Assembly (NCBI GenBank): GCA_002420005.1
Contig: DIHE01000089.1
Span: forward strand, 83,002 to 147,001
Origin: Holophagales bacterium UBA5704
GTDB lineage: Bacteria > Acidobacteriota > Thermoanaerobaculia > Multivoradales > UBA5704
DNA length: 64,000 nucleotides
Direction: 5' to 3'
Part shown: piece after piece, positions 34,457 to 43,977 of the stretch
Position numbering within the stretch: position 1 is the first letter of the stretch
How the letters are laid out: every line of letters starts with the position of its first letter
Translations under genes and position numbers: made by a program
Notes under the pieces: generated by a model
Database searches by the model: none
Told to the model about the DNA's origin: nothing
What the model saw: only the letters and a program-made list of their open reading frames with translations

Positions 34457-34826
34457 GATCAATCTCCTGTACCACCAACGCTGGTCGAGGGAGACGCAAA
34501 GGCCTCCAGCGCAATCAGAAGAGGACGGCATCAAACGAAATGGGGCTTCTCAGGCCGACGAAAGGATACCACTCATGCCGCCTTTGACAAGCATATCGAC
34601 AAACCGGCTACATAGGAATATTCGAGGAGATCCATATTCCATAGCGGGCGTCGAATATTGCGCCATGGCACCACCACGGCACCAGAGACCACATCGCACC
34701 CGCAAACTGCGGCGCCCGGGTATCTAGTCCTTTTCTGAATCCTTCGGCCCTCTCTCGTTAGATCTTTCTGCCGTAGAATTCACGCGAACGGATCACCCTT
34801 CAGGGTTCTTGCCCAAGGAGACCACG
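34457..34826. other. Divergent intergenic region, AT-richer than surroundings
   Basis: These 370 bases separate the minus-strand regulator from the plus-strand outer-membrane gene and probably hold the promoters for both. A perfect TTGACA stands at 34584-34589 on the plus strand with a weak TACATA/CTACAT about 18-19 bp further; a TAGAAT at 34774-34779 is a second possible -10 for the plus-strand gene. Base composition is visibly lower in GC than the coding DNA. No convincing ORF or RNA structure is seen. Confidence 0.5.
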
Positions 34827-35924
34827 ATGCTCCAACGACACCAGGTGCCGTCACGCCTTCTCTTGGCAAGCCTCGGGCTCGCCGGTCTTCTCCTGGCCGT
34901 GCCCCGCCACGCCTGGGCCCAGGGCTGAGTGGCCGCACGACTCGACACGCCCGTGCTCGGCGTGCAAGATTCGTATACCGGCCCCAACCGCTGGCAGGTC
35001 GGGATGAGCTACCGCTACCAGTACTCCCACCGCCATTTCGTCGGCTCCGAGGAACAGAAAAACCGTGCGGAAGAGCGCAGCCAGGTCAAGAACACGATCA
35101 ACCTCGCCGAGATCGGGGTCCGGTACAACCCGAACCCGCAATGGAGCTTCTCGCTCAGCGTCCCCTATTTCGACGCCGAGCGGTCGAGCCCGATCCGCGA
35201 CGCCAACCGGGTGGTCGTCGACCGCAGCCTGGTGCAGGCGAGCGGCCTTTCCGACATCACCTTGAGCGCCCGGCGGCTTCTTTTCAAACCTTTGAAACAC
35301 CCGGACGGCAACGTCGCGGTGGGGCTCGGCATCAAGATCCCCACCGGCGAGGAGGATGTGTTCGAGGACCGCAAGCGCCTGATCAACGGCCAGACGGTCT
35401 ACACCGACGAGGCCGTGGATCAATCGATCCAACCCGGCGACGGGGGATGGGGAGCGATCCTCGACCTCCAGTACTTCCAGCGGATCGCGCACAGCAACGG
35501 GGCTTTCTATTTTTCCACGACCTATCTGATCAACCCGAAGGACACCAACGGTGTGCCCACCTTCCGGACCCAGGTCGGGGAAGAGGTGATGTCGGTTTCC
35601 GATCAATACGTGGCACGGATCGGCGCGAGCTATGCCGGCAAGAGTTGGAAAGGATTCGGCGCGAGCCTCGGCGGTCGTCTCGAAGGCGTGCCGGTGAAGG
35701 ACCTGATCGGTGACAGCAACGGCTTCCGCCGGCCCGGCTACGCCATTTCCGCCGAACCCGGGGTCAGCTACTCGCGCGGTGCGTACACGTTCTCGCTGGC
35801 GGTACCGATCGCCCTCTACCGCAACCGGACGCGCAGCGTTCCCGACCGCGCGATCCCGGGCCGGCATGGCGACGCCGCGTTCGCGGACTACGTCGTCCTG
35901 TTCGGTTGGGGCCGCAAGTTCTGA
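34827..35924 (+). pseudogene. Outer-membrane beta-barrel protein gene interrupted by an in-frame TGA
   Basis: ATG at 34827 has a perfect AAGGAG (34815-34820) 6 nt upstream and encodes a typical signal peptide (LLLASLGLAGLLLAV...AWAQG). The 34th codon is TGA (34926-34928). The same frame then continues for 332 codons from GTG at 34929 as an outer-membrane barrel: alternating aromatic strands (MSYRYQYSHRHF, WSFSLSVPYF, FYFSTTYLIN) ending in Phe, similar in style to the MetA/phenol-degradation OMP family. TGA is the normal stop elsewhere in this window, so this is a nonsense mutation (for example CGA to TGA), a sequencing error or readthrough. Initiation at the GTG would lack an export signal. 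Confidence 0.75.
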
Positions 35925-35979
35925 CCTGCTCTCCGCGGCGGATCGAGGCGCCGGGGCCTTGCGGTAGACTTTCCCCCGC

Positions 35980-37458
35980 ATGGCCATCGGCGCCCTCGAT
36001 CTCGGCATCCTCCTCGCCTACCTGGCGGGCGTCGTGGCCCTCGGCCTCTGGATGGGCCGGGGAGCGCGCGACGTCACGGAGTACGTGGTCGGCAACCGGG
36101 ACGTGCCCTGGTGGCTCCTGCTCGTCTCGATCGTGGCGACCGAGACGAGCAGCGTCACCTTCCTGAGCATCCCGGGCTTCGCCTGGAGCCGCGACCTCAC
36201 CTGGCTGCAGATCGCGTTCGGCTTTCTCCTCGGCCGGCTGGTGGTCGCGTTTCTGCTCCTCCCCGCCTATTTTCGCGGCGCGCTCTTCACCGCCTACGAG
36301 GTCCTCCACCGCCGGTTTGGAGGCGCCACGCAGAAGACCGCTTCGGCGCTGTTTCTGGCCACCCGCAGCCTCGCCGACGGCCTGCGCCTGTTTCTGACCG
36401 CCCTCGTGGTGCAGGAGATGACCGGCCTCGCGTTTCCCTGGGCCGTCGCGGCGGTGGGCCTGACCACCGTGCTCTATACCTCGGTCGGCGGGCTCAAGGC
36501 GGTGCTGTGGACCGATTTCGTGCAGTTCCTCGTCTACGTCGGCGGTGCGGTGGTGGCGTTCCAGGTGATTCTCGATCGCCTGCCCGGAGGCTGGGGTCAG
36601 CTCGTGGCGATGGGCGGCGCCGCCGGCAAGCTCCGGGTGCTCGATCTCACCTTGAGCTGGAGCGAGCCCTACGCCCTGTGGGCCGGCCTGGTGGGCGGGA
36701 TCTTCATCACCCTCGGCTCGCATGGCGTAGACCAGCTGATGGTGCAGCGCTATCTCTCCGCCCGTGGGCTGCCGCAGGCCCGGCGGGCGCTCGGCTGGAG
36801 CGGCGTGGTGGTGCTCGCACAGTTCGCGCTCTTTCTGCTGATCGGCGCCGGGCTCTGGTGTTTCTATCAGCTCCATCCACCCGCGGTCCCCTTCGACCGG
36901 CCCGACCGCGTCTTCGCCCGTTTCATCCTGGACGAGCTGCCGGCCGGCGTCGTCGGCCTGTTGATCGGCGCTCTCTTCGCCGCCGCCATGTCGACCTTGT
37001 CCAGCTCGCTCAGCTCCTGCGCGACCGTGGCCGCCACCGACCTCCTCTCCGCACCGGCCGGCGACACTCCGCAGCGCCGGCTGCGGCGGGTCCGCCTGCT
37101 CACCGCCGGCTTCGGTGCGGTGCAGATCGCGGTGGGCATCGCAGGCCAGTGGGTGACCTCCTCGGTCGTCGCGAGCGTCCTCGGCATCGCCGCCTTCACC
37201 AGCGGCATCGTCCTCGGCGTCTTCTTCCTCGGCATGCTCTCCCCGCAACGGGTGGACCAGCGGGCCGCGCTGGCCGGACTCGGCACAGGTCTCGCGGGGA
37301 TGACCTGGATCTACTTCGCCACCCCGCTCGCCTGGCCCTGGTATGCCCTGGTGGGGTCGTTCCTCACCTTCGCCGCCGGGCTCGCGGCGGCCTCTCTGGG
37401 GCGTCTGCGAGCGCCCGCACCACGGCATCCGCCACCGCCGGGCGCACCTCGCGGATGA
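35980..37458 (+). CDS. Sodium:solute symporter (SSS family)
   Basis: A 492-aa inner-membrane transporter of the sodium/solute symporter family with about 13 hydrophobic helices. Typical blocks are ETSSVTFLSIPGFAWSRD in helix 2-3, LYTSVGGLKAVLWTDFVQF, a GSHGVDQLMVQRYLSA loop and AAMSTLSSSLSS in the helix 8 region that forms the sodium site. The solute cannot be told from sequence; sugars, amino acids or carboxylates are possible. The start ATG at 35980 lacks a strong ribosome binding site. Its 3' end overlaps the convergent serine-hydrolase gene by 95 bp. Confidence 0.9.
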   Translation: MAIGALDLGILLAYLAGVVALGLWMGRGARDVTEYVVGNRDVPWWLLLVSIVATETSSVTFLSIPGFAWSRDLTWLQIAFGFLLGRLVVAFLLLPAYFRGALFTAYEVLHRRFGGATQKTASALFLATRSLADGLRLFLTALVVQEMTGLAFPWAVAAVGLTTVLYTSVGGLKAVLWTDFVQFLVYVGGAVVAFQVILDRLPGGWGQLVAMGGAAGKLRVLDLTLSWSEPYALWAGLVGGIFITLGSHGVDQLMVQRYLSARGLPQARRALGWSGVVVLAQFALFLLIGAGLWCFYQLHPPAVPFDRPDRVFARFILDELPAGVVGLLIGALFAAAMSTLSSSLSSCATVAATDLLSAPAGDTPQRRLRRVRLLTAGFGAVQIAVGIAGQWVTSSVVASVLGIAAFTSGIVLGVFFLGMLSPQRVDQRAALAGLGTGLAGMTWIYFATPLAWPWYALVGSFLTFAAGLAAASLGRLRAPAPRHPPPPGAPRG

Positions 37459-38563
37459 GCAGATTCGACCGCGTGGGATGGACCCGGTTGGTGAGCAGCA
37501 CCACGAAGAGCCGGCGTTCCGGATCGATCCACAGCGAGGTGCCGGTGAAGCCGGTGTGACCGAAAGAGCGCGCGGAGAACAGCGTGCCGGCCGAGGAGCC
37601 CTCGGCGGATTTCGTGTCCCAGCCCAGCGCGCGGTCGGATTCGGGCGGCAGGCCGGCCTTGCGGGTGAACTGCTCCACCGTCTGCCGGGAGACCAGGCGC
37701 CGCCTGTGCCAGTCCCCCCCGTTCAGCAGCATCTGCGCGAAGCGCGCCAGGTCGCCGGCGGTGCTGAACAGCCCGGCGTGGGGTGCGATGCCGCCCAGGG
37801 CGAAGGCGTTTTCGTCATGGACCTCCCCCTGCACAAGCCGGCCGCGCCAGGGATCGACCTCCGTCGGTGCGATGCGCGGCCAGAGCTCCGGCGGCGGCCG
37901 GAACCGGGTGGAGCGCATCCCCAAAGGGAGGAACACCCGGTCGCGGACGAAGGTCTCCAAAGGTTGCCCGGCGCTCTGTTCGAGGATCTCGCCGAGCAGG
38001 AGGATGCCGAGGTCGCTGTAGACCGCCTGGGTCCCCGGCGGATCGGTGAGATCCATCGCCACGATCCTCGCGATCGCAGCCTCCCGGCTGTGGACCTCCA
38101 GATAGAGCGGCGCGACCGCCGGCAGGCCGGAGGAGTGGGTGAGCAGGTGGCGCACCGTCACCGCCTCCTTGCCGGCCCCCTGGAAGGCCGGCAGGAACGA
38201 CGCCACCGGCCGGTCCAGGTCGAGCCGGCCTTCGTCGACCAGGATCATCGCCATCGTGGTGGTCGCCACCACCTTGGTGAGGCTGGCGAGGTCGTAGAGC
38301 GTCGAGGGCTCGACCGCGGGCGATGTAGCTTCATAGGTCAAGCGGCCGAAAGCGTGGAGGTGGACCAGAGAGCCCTGGTGGCCGACCGCGAGCACCCCGC
38401 CGGGAAAGGCGCCGCGCGCGCGGAAATCCTCCAGCAGCCGGTCCACCGCAGCGAACCGGGCGTCCCGATGCTCCGGTGGCCCCACAACCGGCGCCGGCCG
38501 GCCGCAGCCGGCCGCGAGGGCCGCGCAGAGCAGCACGGCCCCACGCACTGTGGTCCTGCGCAT
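37364..38563 (-). CDS. Class C beta-lactamase-like serine hydrolase, lipoprotein
   Basis: A 399-aa exported enzyme of the beta-lactamase/D-alanyl carboxypeptidase-like family. A lipoprotein signal ends at Cys20 (LAAGC). The catalytic SxxK is Ser94-Lys97 in DLASLTKVV, the tyrosine motif is VYSDLG, and the third box is HTG in SFGHTGFTG. The likely role is hydrolysis of an ester or peptide substrate at the cell envelope rather than antibiotic resistance. Start: the ATG at 38563 follows GAGGAGG. It is divergent from the CHAT gene (68 bp apart) and overlaps the symporter gene at its 3' end, so the two could be functionally linked (for example muropeptide or dipeptide use). Confidence 0.88.
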   Translation of the reverse strand: MRRTTVRGAVLLCAALAAGCGRPAPVVGPPEHRDARFAAVDRLLEDFRARGAFPGGVLAVGHQGSLVHLHAFGRLTYEATSPAVEPSTLYDLASLTKVVATTTMAMILVDEGRLDLDRPVASFLPAFQGAGKEAVTVRHLLTHSSGLPAVAPLYLEVHSREAAIARIVAMDLTDPPGTQAVYSDLGILLLGEILEQSAGQPLETFVRDRVFLPLGMRSTRFRPPPELWPRIAPTEVDPWRGRLVQGEVHDENAFALGGIAPHAGLFSTAGDLARFAQMLLNGGDWHRRRLVSRQTVEQFTRKAGLPPESDRALGWDTKSAEGSSAGTLFSARSFGHTGFTGTSLWIDPERRLFVVLLTNRVHPTRSNLLIREVRPAVADAVVRALADAPERPPRARRRR

Positions 38564-38631
38564 CGTTCTCCTCCTCGTCCGACGCGGCGCTCCGTACGGG
38601 ATCAGGATCATACGCTTCGCCCGGCCGTGCG

Positions 38632-41600
38632 ATGATGGGGTGCGTGCACGCTCGATCCCGGCGGCGGGGGCTCGCCGCGCTCACCGCTCTCCTCGCTCTC
38701 TGCGTTCCCTCCGCGGTCGCGGAGGCGGAGCAAGTCCGGCAGATGGTGGGCGGTGAGATCCATCGCGAAAGCATCGCCCTCGCAGCCGGTGACCTGCTGC
38801 GGATCGTCGCCGGCCAGGAGGAGCTGGACCTGCGGCTGACCCTCCGCGACGCCGAGGGCCGGGTGCTTCGCTCCGCCGATGCCCCGACCGGCCAGATGGA
38901 GCCCGAGACCCTCTCCTGGATCGCTCCGGCGGCCGGGACCTACCAGATCGAAGTCAGCTCCTTTTCCGAGGTTTCGACTCCCAGGGCCTACCGGATCACC
39001 GTGGAACCGCTGCGACCCGCCGGTCCCGAGGACCGGGAAGAGGTCGCCGAGGAGGAGTCGGTGGCGGCGGTCGATGCGCAGCTCAACCGGGGCACGCCGG
39101 ACGTGCTGGCCCGCGCCCTCGAGGTCTACCGTGCGGCGCTGGAGCGCGCCCGGCGGCTCGACCGGCCGCGCCGGGCGGCGGCGCTCCTCTTCCGCATCGG
39201 GCGGGCGCACCAGGGGCGCAATGAGTGGTCCGCCGCCCGGGACTCGTTCGCCGCGGCCCTGGAGATCCACCGCCGGCTCGGCGACACCCGCGCGCTGGCC
39301 GGTACCCTCAGCCAGATCGGCCGGACCTTCCGGGCCCTGGGAGACGATGCGGCGGCGCTCACCGCGCTGACCGAGTCCTGGACGCTCTGGAAAGATCTCG
39401 GGGTCCCGGGGGAGCAGGCGAACGTCGATATCAACCTCGGGCATCTGCACCACACCCGGGGCGCCACGGAGCAGGCCCTGGCCGCCTACCAGGAAGCTCT
39501 GGAGCTCTTCCGGCAGGAGCATCGCACCGCCCAGGAAATCGTGGTGCTCAACAACCTCGGCGGGCTGCGCGAGCAGCTCGGCGAGCCGCAGGCCGCCCTC
39601 GACCTCTATCAGCAGGCTCTGGACCTCGTGAAGCCGTTGGACCGGCCGGGCCTGGAGGCACGGATCCGCAACAACATCGGTGTCCTGTTGATGAACCTGG
39701 GGCAGGTCCACGAGGCTCTCGAGGGCTATTCCGCCGCCCTGCCTCTGTTCCGCCGCGCGGGGGACGGACGCGGCGAGGCCGCCGTGCTGCACAACCTCGG
39801 CGACCTCCTGCTCGACCTCGGTGCCCCCGGGCAGGCGGAGCCTCTCCTGCGCCAGGCGCGGGAGCTGGAGCACGCCACGGAAGACCGCCGCAACGAGGTG
39901 AGCTCCCTCCTCCTCCTCGCCCGCGCCGCCGAGGACCGCGGGAGCCCCACGGATGCCGAGCCTCTGCTGGCCGAGGCCCTGGCCCTCCAGCTCCAGCTCG
40001 GCGACCCGGCCGGCGAGGCCGCCGTACGGCTCGGCCAGGCCGGCCTCCTGCAGGCGCTCGGCCGGATCGACGAGGCGCGCGAGGCCGCCCGCCGCGCCGT
40101 GGAGCTGGCGCGGCACAGTGCGGATGCGGGCAAGGAAGCCCGGGCGCAGCGGCTGCTGGGGACCTTCCAGGCAGCCCAAGGGGACCTGGAGAGCGCCCGC
40201 TCGGCCTTCGCCGAAGCTCTGCGCCTCGCGAGCGCCCGGCAGGACGTCCCGGAGCAGGCCAGAATCCTGCGCGAGATGGGGCGCGCCGCTCTGCGCGCCG
40301 GTGATCCCGGAGCGGCCCGGGAGCACCTGGAGGCCGCCCTCGCGCATTTCGAGTCGCTGCGCTCGGCGATCGCCGGGGACCGCCTGCGCCTCTCGCACTT
40401 CTCCCTGGTCCGCGAAACCCATGAGATCTACGTCGAAGCCCTGATGCAGCTCCACGCCCGCCAGCCCGGCGCCGGCTTCGCCCGCCAGGCGCTCGCGGCG
40501 GCCGAGCAGGCCCGCGCCCGCGGCTTGTTCGACGTGCTCCGCCAGGCCCGCGTCGAGGTCCGGGCCGCGGACCCCGCGCTGCTCCAGACCGAGCAGCGGC
40601 TCCGCTGGGAGCTGAGCGCCAAGGCGGACCTGCGCCGGCGCGCCGCCGAGGGTGCGGTGGCCGACCTCGACCGGCAGATCGCGGCGCTCACCGCCGAGTA
40701 TCAGCTCATCGAGGCCCGCCTGCGCGCCCACAGCCCGCGCTATGCCGGCTTGCGCCAACCCGACCTCCAGCTCGCCGCCTTGCAGCGCGACGTGCTCGGC
40801 GGTACGACGGTCCTGCTCGAATTCCTCCTCGCCGAGCCGCGGAGCTTCGCCTGGCTGGTCACCTCCGGCGGCGTCGAGCCGTTCGAGCTGCCGGGCCGCG
40901 GTGCGCTCCAGGAGCTGGCCCGCCGGGTCCATGAGCGGCTGGGCGACCCCGCCGCCGGAAGGAGCACCCTCCAGAGCGATCTTCAGGAGCTGAGCCGCCT
41001 GCTCCTCGCGCCGGCCCTCGGCCGCCTCGACCCCGGAGCCCTTCGCCTGCTCGTGGTGGCCGACGGCGCCCTCCAGTACGTCCCCTTCGCGGCTCTGCCG
41101 GTTGCCGGACCCGGCGGCGCACCCGTCCCGCTGATCGTCCGCTTTGAAGTGCTGAACGTCCCCTCGATCGCCGTCCTCCAGGAGATGCGGCGCGGCGCCG
41201 CGAGCCGGCGGGCGGCCCCGGCCGACCTCGCCGTTCTCGCCGATCCGGTCTTCGATCCCGGCGATCCCCGACTCTCCGGCGGCGGGGAACCGGCGCGGTC
41301 CACCTCTGCGGAGGACGGCTTCTCGCGCCTGGACTGGAGCGGCCGGGAAGCCGCCGCGATCGCCGCCGCAGCGGCGGGGAAGGACGTCCGGCTCGCCCTC
41401 GGCTTCGCCGCCCGGCGCGACCTGGCGCTGGCGCCGGAGCTGGCGCGCTACCGCATCCTCCATTTCGCCACCCACGGCATCCTCGACACCGAGCACCCGG
41501 AGCTCTCCGCCCTTGTCTTCTCCCGGCTGGACGAGCAGGGCCGGCCGGTGGAGGGTTTCCTTCGCTTGCAGGACGTCTACGGTCTGCACCTCCAGTCCGA

Positions 41601-41910
41601 CCTCGTCGTGTTGAGCGGCTGCCAGACCGCGCTCGGGCGGCGGATGCAGGGGGAAGGCTTGATCGGTCTCGCCTATGGCTTCCTCTTCGCCGGCTCCTCC
41701 CAGGTGCTGGCCAGCCTCTGGCCGGTGCGCGACCGTGCCACCGCCGAGCTGATGGAACGCTTCTATCGCGGTCTCTTCCAGCAGGGGCTGCGGCCCGGCG
41801 CCGCCCTGCGCGCGGCCCAGATCGAGATGTGGAACCGGCGCACCACCCGTGATCCCTTCTTCTGGGCCGCCTTCGTTCTCCAGGGGGACGATTTCTCGCC
41901 GGGCGGGTGA
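38632..41910 (+). CDS. Secreted TPR-CHAT domain protein
   Basis: A 1092-aa protein with an N-terminal signal (LAALTALLALCVPSAVAEAE), a PPC-like beta domain (about 45-115, AGTYQIEVSS), many TPR repeats (about 150-590), and a C-terminal caspase-like CHAT domain. The catalytic pair is visible as His948 in HFATHG and Cys997 in SGCQTA, followed by the usual GEGLIGLAYGFLFAGS and PFFWAAFVLQGD. CHAT proteases act as cysteine peptidases, sometimes activated by partner proteins. Two adjacent ATGs (38632, 38635) are possible starts without a clear ribosome binding site. It is followed by a small protein, an ECF sigma and an anti-sigma-like gene, a combination typical of Acidobacteria and Planctomycetes-like genomes. 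Confidence 0.9.
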   Translation: MMGCVHARSRRRGLAALTALLALCVPSAVAEAEQVRQMVGGEIHRESIALAAGDLLRIVAGQEELDLRLTLRDAEGRVLRSADAPTGQMEPETLSWIAPAAGTYQIEVSSFSEVSTPRAYRITVEPLRPAGPEDREEVAEEESVAAVDAQLNRGTPDVLARALEVYRAALERARRLDRPRRAAALLFRIGRAHQGRNEWSAARDSFAAALEIHRRLGDTRALAGTLSQIGRTFRALGDDAAALTALTESWTLWKDLGVPGEQANVDINLGHLHHTRGATEQALAAYQEALELFRQEHRTAQEIVVLNNLGGLREQLGEPQAALDLYQQALDLVKPLDRPGLEARIRNNIGVLLMNLGQVHEALEGYSAALPLFRRAGDGRGEAAVLHNLGDLLLDLGAPGQAEPLLRQARELEHATEDRRNEVSSLLLLARAAEDRGSPTDAEPLLAEALALQLQLGDPAGEAAVRLGQAGLLQALGRIDEAREAARRAVELARHSADAGKEARAQRLLGTFQAAQGDLESARSAFAEALRLASARQDVPEQARILREMGRAALRAGDPGAAREHLEAALAHFESLRSAIAGDRLRLSHFSLVRETHEIYVEALMQLHARQPGAGFARQALAAAEQARARGLFDVLRQARVEVRAADPALLQTEQRLRWELSAKADLRRRAAEGAVADLDRQIAALTAEYQLIEARLRAHSPRYAGLRQPDLQLAALQRDVLGGTTVLLEFLLAEPRSFAWLVTSGGVEPFELPGRGALQELARRVHERLGDPAAGRSTLQSDLQELSRLLLAPALGRLDPGALRLLVVADGALQYVPFAALPVAGPGGAPVPLIVRFEVLNVPSIAVLQEMRRGAASRRAAPADLAVLADPVFDPGDPRLSGGGEPARSTSAEDGFSRLDWSGREAAAIAAAAAGKDVRLALGFAARRDLALAPELARYRILHFATHGILDTEHPELSALVFSRLDEQGRPVEGFLRLQDVYGLHLQSDLVVLSGCQTALGRRMQGEGLIGLAYGFLFAGSSQVLASLWPVRDRATAELMERFYRGLFQQGLRPGAALRAAQIEMWNRRTTRDPFFWAAFVLQGDDFSPGG

Positions 41911-41965
41911 GAGGTCTTCTCAGCTCATCGCACTCCCTTTTCAGATGTCTTCACGGAGGTCCGAC

Positions 41966-42304
41966 ATGACCATCGAAGGAACCTGGAAGCTCCACACCCA
42001 CCGCTTCGCAGGAGCGCCCCGCCTCAACCCGGAACAAAATCTCGTCATCCGCCAGGAGGGCGACGTCTGGACCGTCACCTTCAAAGCAGGGGGCCGCGTG
42101 AGAAGCCTTTCCCTCACAACCTCCAACCCCGTCACCGAGTTCGATCTCACCGACTCTACCGACTCGGTGAAGATCCAAGGTAAGTTTTTCGCTTCGGCGC
42201 CCGACAGAATCATCGGGCTCGTCTACGCCGCCGCACCACTCCCGGAGCCCACCGATGCCGACGTCTTCCTTGCGGTTCGCACCGGAGGCCTGGACGAATC
42301 CTGA
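41966..42304 (+). CDS. Small unknown beta-rich protein (112 aa)
   Basis: A 112-aa protein with a convincing start: ATG at 41966 with GGAGG 6 nt upstream. The sequence alternates strands (GTWKLHTHRF, LVIRQEGDVWTVTFKAGG, VKIQGKFFA, RIIGLVYAA) and suggests a small lipocalin-like or beta-sandwich domain. No signal peptide. I do not recognise the family. It lies between the CHAT protein and the sigma factor, whose possible start overlaps its end by 50 bp. Confidence 0.7.
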   Translation: MTIEGTWKLHTHRFAGAPRLNPEQNLVIRQEGDVWTVTFKAGGRVRSLSLTTSNPVTEFDLTDSTDSVKIQGKFFASAPDRIIGLVYAAAPLPEPTDADVFLAVRTGGLDES

Positions 42305-43004
42305 GGCGACGGCCATCCGGCCACGCATCCGCCGGCGCCTGTGGTACCGTTCGGTCGCGAACGATCCGGGAGCCCGACGCCTGTCCACGCCCGTCCCGCC
42401 GCCGTCCGGAGACCTCTCCGGCCCTCCGTCTCTGCCCGGCTTTGCCGAGAGAGATCTGGTGCTCCGCATCCAGGCCGGGGACGCCGCAGCGGAGGCCGAG
42501 CTGGTCGACCGCTACGGCGAGGTCCTCCTCTTTCTCCTGAAGCGCTGGACCCGCGATGCCGAGACCGCCGCGGACCTGCGCCAGGAGACCCTGCGCCGGG
42601 CGATCGAGAAGATCCGCCGCGGCGAGGTCCGCGAGCCGGAGCACCTCGCCGCCTTCTTGCGCAGCCTGGCGAAGAACCTCAGCACGCAGCTCTACCGGCG
42701 CAGCGGGGAAAAGACCGAGCGCCACGAGCCGCTCGATCCGGTGCGCGAGATCGCCGGCCGCGAGCCGGATGCGCTGGCCCTCCTGCTCCGCGCCGAGAAG
42801 ACCCGCCTCGCCCGCCAGGTGCTGGGCTCGCTGGGCACCGAGCGGGACCGCGAGGTCCTCGTCCGCTACTATCTCGCCGAAGAAAAGGCCGAGGGGATCT
42901 GCAGCGACCTGGGACTGACCGGCGAGCACTTCCATCGCGTGCTGCACCGCGCCCGGCAACGCTTCCGCCGGCTGTTTGAAGAGCGCAGCGCGGCGGCCCG
43001 TTGA
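42255..43004 (+). CDS. ECF-type RNA polymerase sigma factor
   Basis: Up to 249 aa. Region 2 begins near residue 66 (LVLRIQAGDAAAEAELVDRY) and runs through FLLKRWTRDAETAADLRQET; region 4 is near the end (LGTERDREVLVRYYLAEEK, LTGEHFHRVLHRARQRFRR). The only in-frame ATG is 42255, inside the preceding gene; the first 60 residues look non-conserved, and a start closer to the conserved part (GTG 42459 or a rarer codon) is possible. It directly precedes a zinc-finger membrane protein that is its likely anti-sigma factor. Confidence 0.87.
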   Translation: MPTSSLRFAPEAWTNPEATAIRPRIRRRLWYRSVANDPGARRLSTPVPPPSGDLSGPPSLPGFAERDLVLRIQAGDAAAEAELVDRYGEVLLFLLKRWTRDAETAADLRQETLRRAIEKIRRGEVREPEHLAAFLRSLAKNLSTQLYRRSGEKTERHEPLDPVREIAGREPDALALLLRAEKTRLARQVLGSLGTERDREVLVRYYLAEEKAEGICSDLGLTGEHFHRVLHRARQRFRRLFEERSAAAR

Positions 43005-43015
43005 AAGGAGCCACC

Positions 43016-43840
43016 ATGGACCACCGGGAGATCCAGGAGAACCACGTCGTCGACCGCTACCTGGCCGGCGCGCTCTCGCCGGAGGAGGAGGAGCGGTTCG
43101 AGGTGCACCTTCTGGAGTGCGCGCCCTGTTTCGCGGAGGTCCGCGCGGGCGACGATTTCCAGGAAGCGCTCCGCACCGTGGCCGCCGAGGACGCGGCCCC
43201 GGCCCGGGCCGCGGTTCAGATCGGTCTCCTCGCCTGGCTCGTGCACCGCAGCCGCACCCCCCGCTGGGCGGTCCTCCTCGGCGGCCTCCTGCTCGCCGCC
43301 GCCCCCACGGCCTGGCTGCTCTGGCGGCAAGCCGGCCTGCAGCGGGAGCTCGTCGCAGCCCGGGCCTCGCTCCGGCCACCCGCAACCCCTCCACCGCCGA
43401 CCGCGCCCGCGCCCGACCCCCGTCTGGCCGAGGAGCTGCAACGCCAAGCCGCCGCCACGGATCGACTGCGCGGCGAGCTGGACCGCCTCGCCCGCCCCCA
43501 GGCGGCCGTCCTGGTCTCCCTGGGGCTCGTCCGTGGAGAGGGCACCGGCCCCGAGGTGCCGGGCCTGCGCCTCGACGCCGCCGCACCCTGGATCGTCCTC
43601 TCCGTCGAGCTCCCGCCTGCGGGCCACCCCGCCTGGCGCGCCACGCTGCTCGACGCAAAAGGCCGGGTTCTCTGGCAGGGTGACCGACTCGCGCCGAGCC
43701 TCTATGAAACCCTTCTGATCAACGTTCCGACGCGCTTCCTGCCCCCCGGCGGCTACCGCCTGCGCCTCGAAGGCCTCCCGGCCGGCGCCGCTCCCGTTCC
43801 CGCCGGAGAGCTGCCGTTCCGCATTCTGCCCCCCACCTGA
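43016..43840 (+). CDS. Membrane anti-sigma-like protein with HxxxCxxC zinc finger
   Basis: A 274-aa protein. The N-terminus carries the zf-HC2 pattern with His31, Cys35 and Cys38 (HLLECAPC), typical of ECF anti-sigma factors. One membrane helix spans about residues 83-103 (WAVLLGGLLLAAAPTAWLLW), followed by a short coiled region and a periplasmic beta domain (about 160-274; VLSVELPPAGHPAWRATLL, PGGYRLRLEGL). The ATG at 43016 has AAAGGAG 5 nt upstream and lies 11 bp after the sigma gene, so they are co-translated. It probably holds the sigma factor at the membrane until an envelope signal arrives. Confidence 0.88.
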   Translation: MDHREIQENHVVDRYLAGALSPEEEERFEVHLLECAPCFAEVRAGDDFQEALRTVAAEDAAPARAAVQIGLLAWLVHRSRTPRWAVLLGGLLLAAAPTAWLLWRQAGLQRELVAARASLRPPATPPPPTAPAPDPRLAEELQRQAAATDRLRGELDRLARPQAAVLVSLGLVRGEGTGPEVPGLRLDAAAPWIVLSVELPPAGHPAWRATLLDAKGRVLWQGDRLAPSLYETLLINVPTRFLPPGGYRLRLEGLPAGAAPVPAGELPFRILPPT

Positions 43841-43977
43841 ACAACTTCCTTTCGGCCGGTGAGAGGTTTCGCCGCGCCGCCGCACTCCTCCGCTGAAACC
43901 GATCACCGTCGATCCCTTCCGATCGATCGCGATCATCGCTCAGGCGGCCGGATCGGCCGCGGAAAGGACAGGTTCTC

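Noticed and set aside
34827..34931. Selenocysteine insertion at the TGA of the outer-membrane gene
   Set aside because: The position is at the signal-peptide junction, no SECIS-like hairpin is evident after it, and no catalytic context for Sec exists in a porin-like barrel.
34827..34931. UGA read as a sense codon by an alternative genetic code
   Set aside because: TGA ends most genes in this window, many in ATGA overlaps.
38608..41589. 993-codon open frame on the minus strand
   Set aside because: Antisense to the TPR-CHAT gene, whose catalytic motifs and TPRs show it is the true frame.
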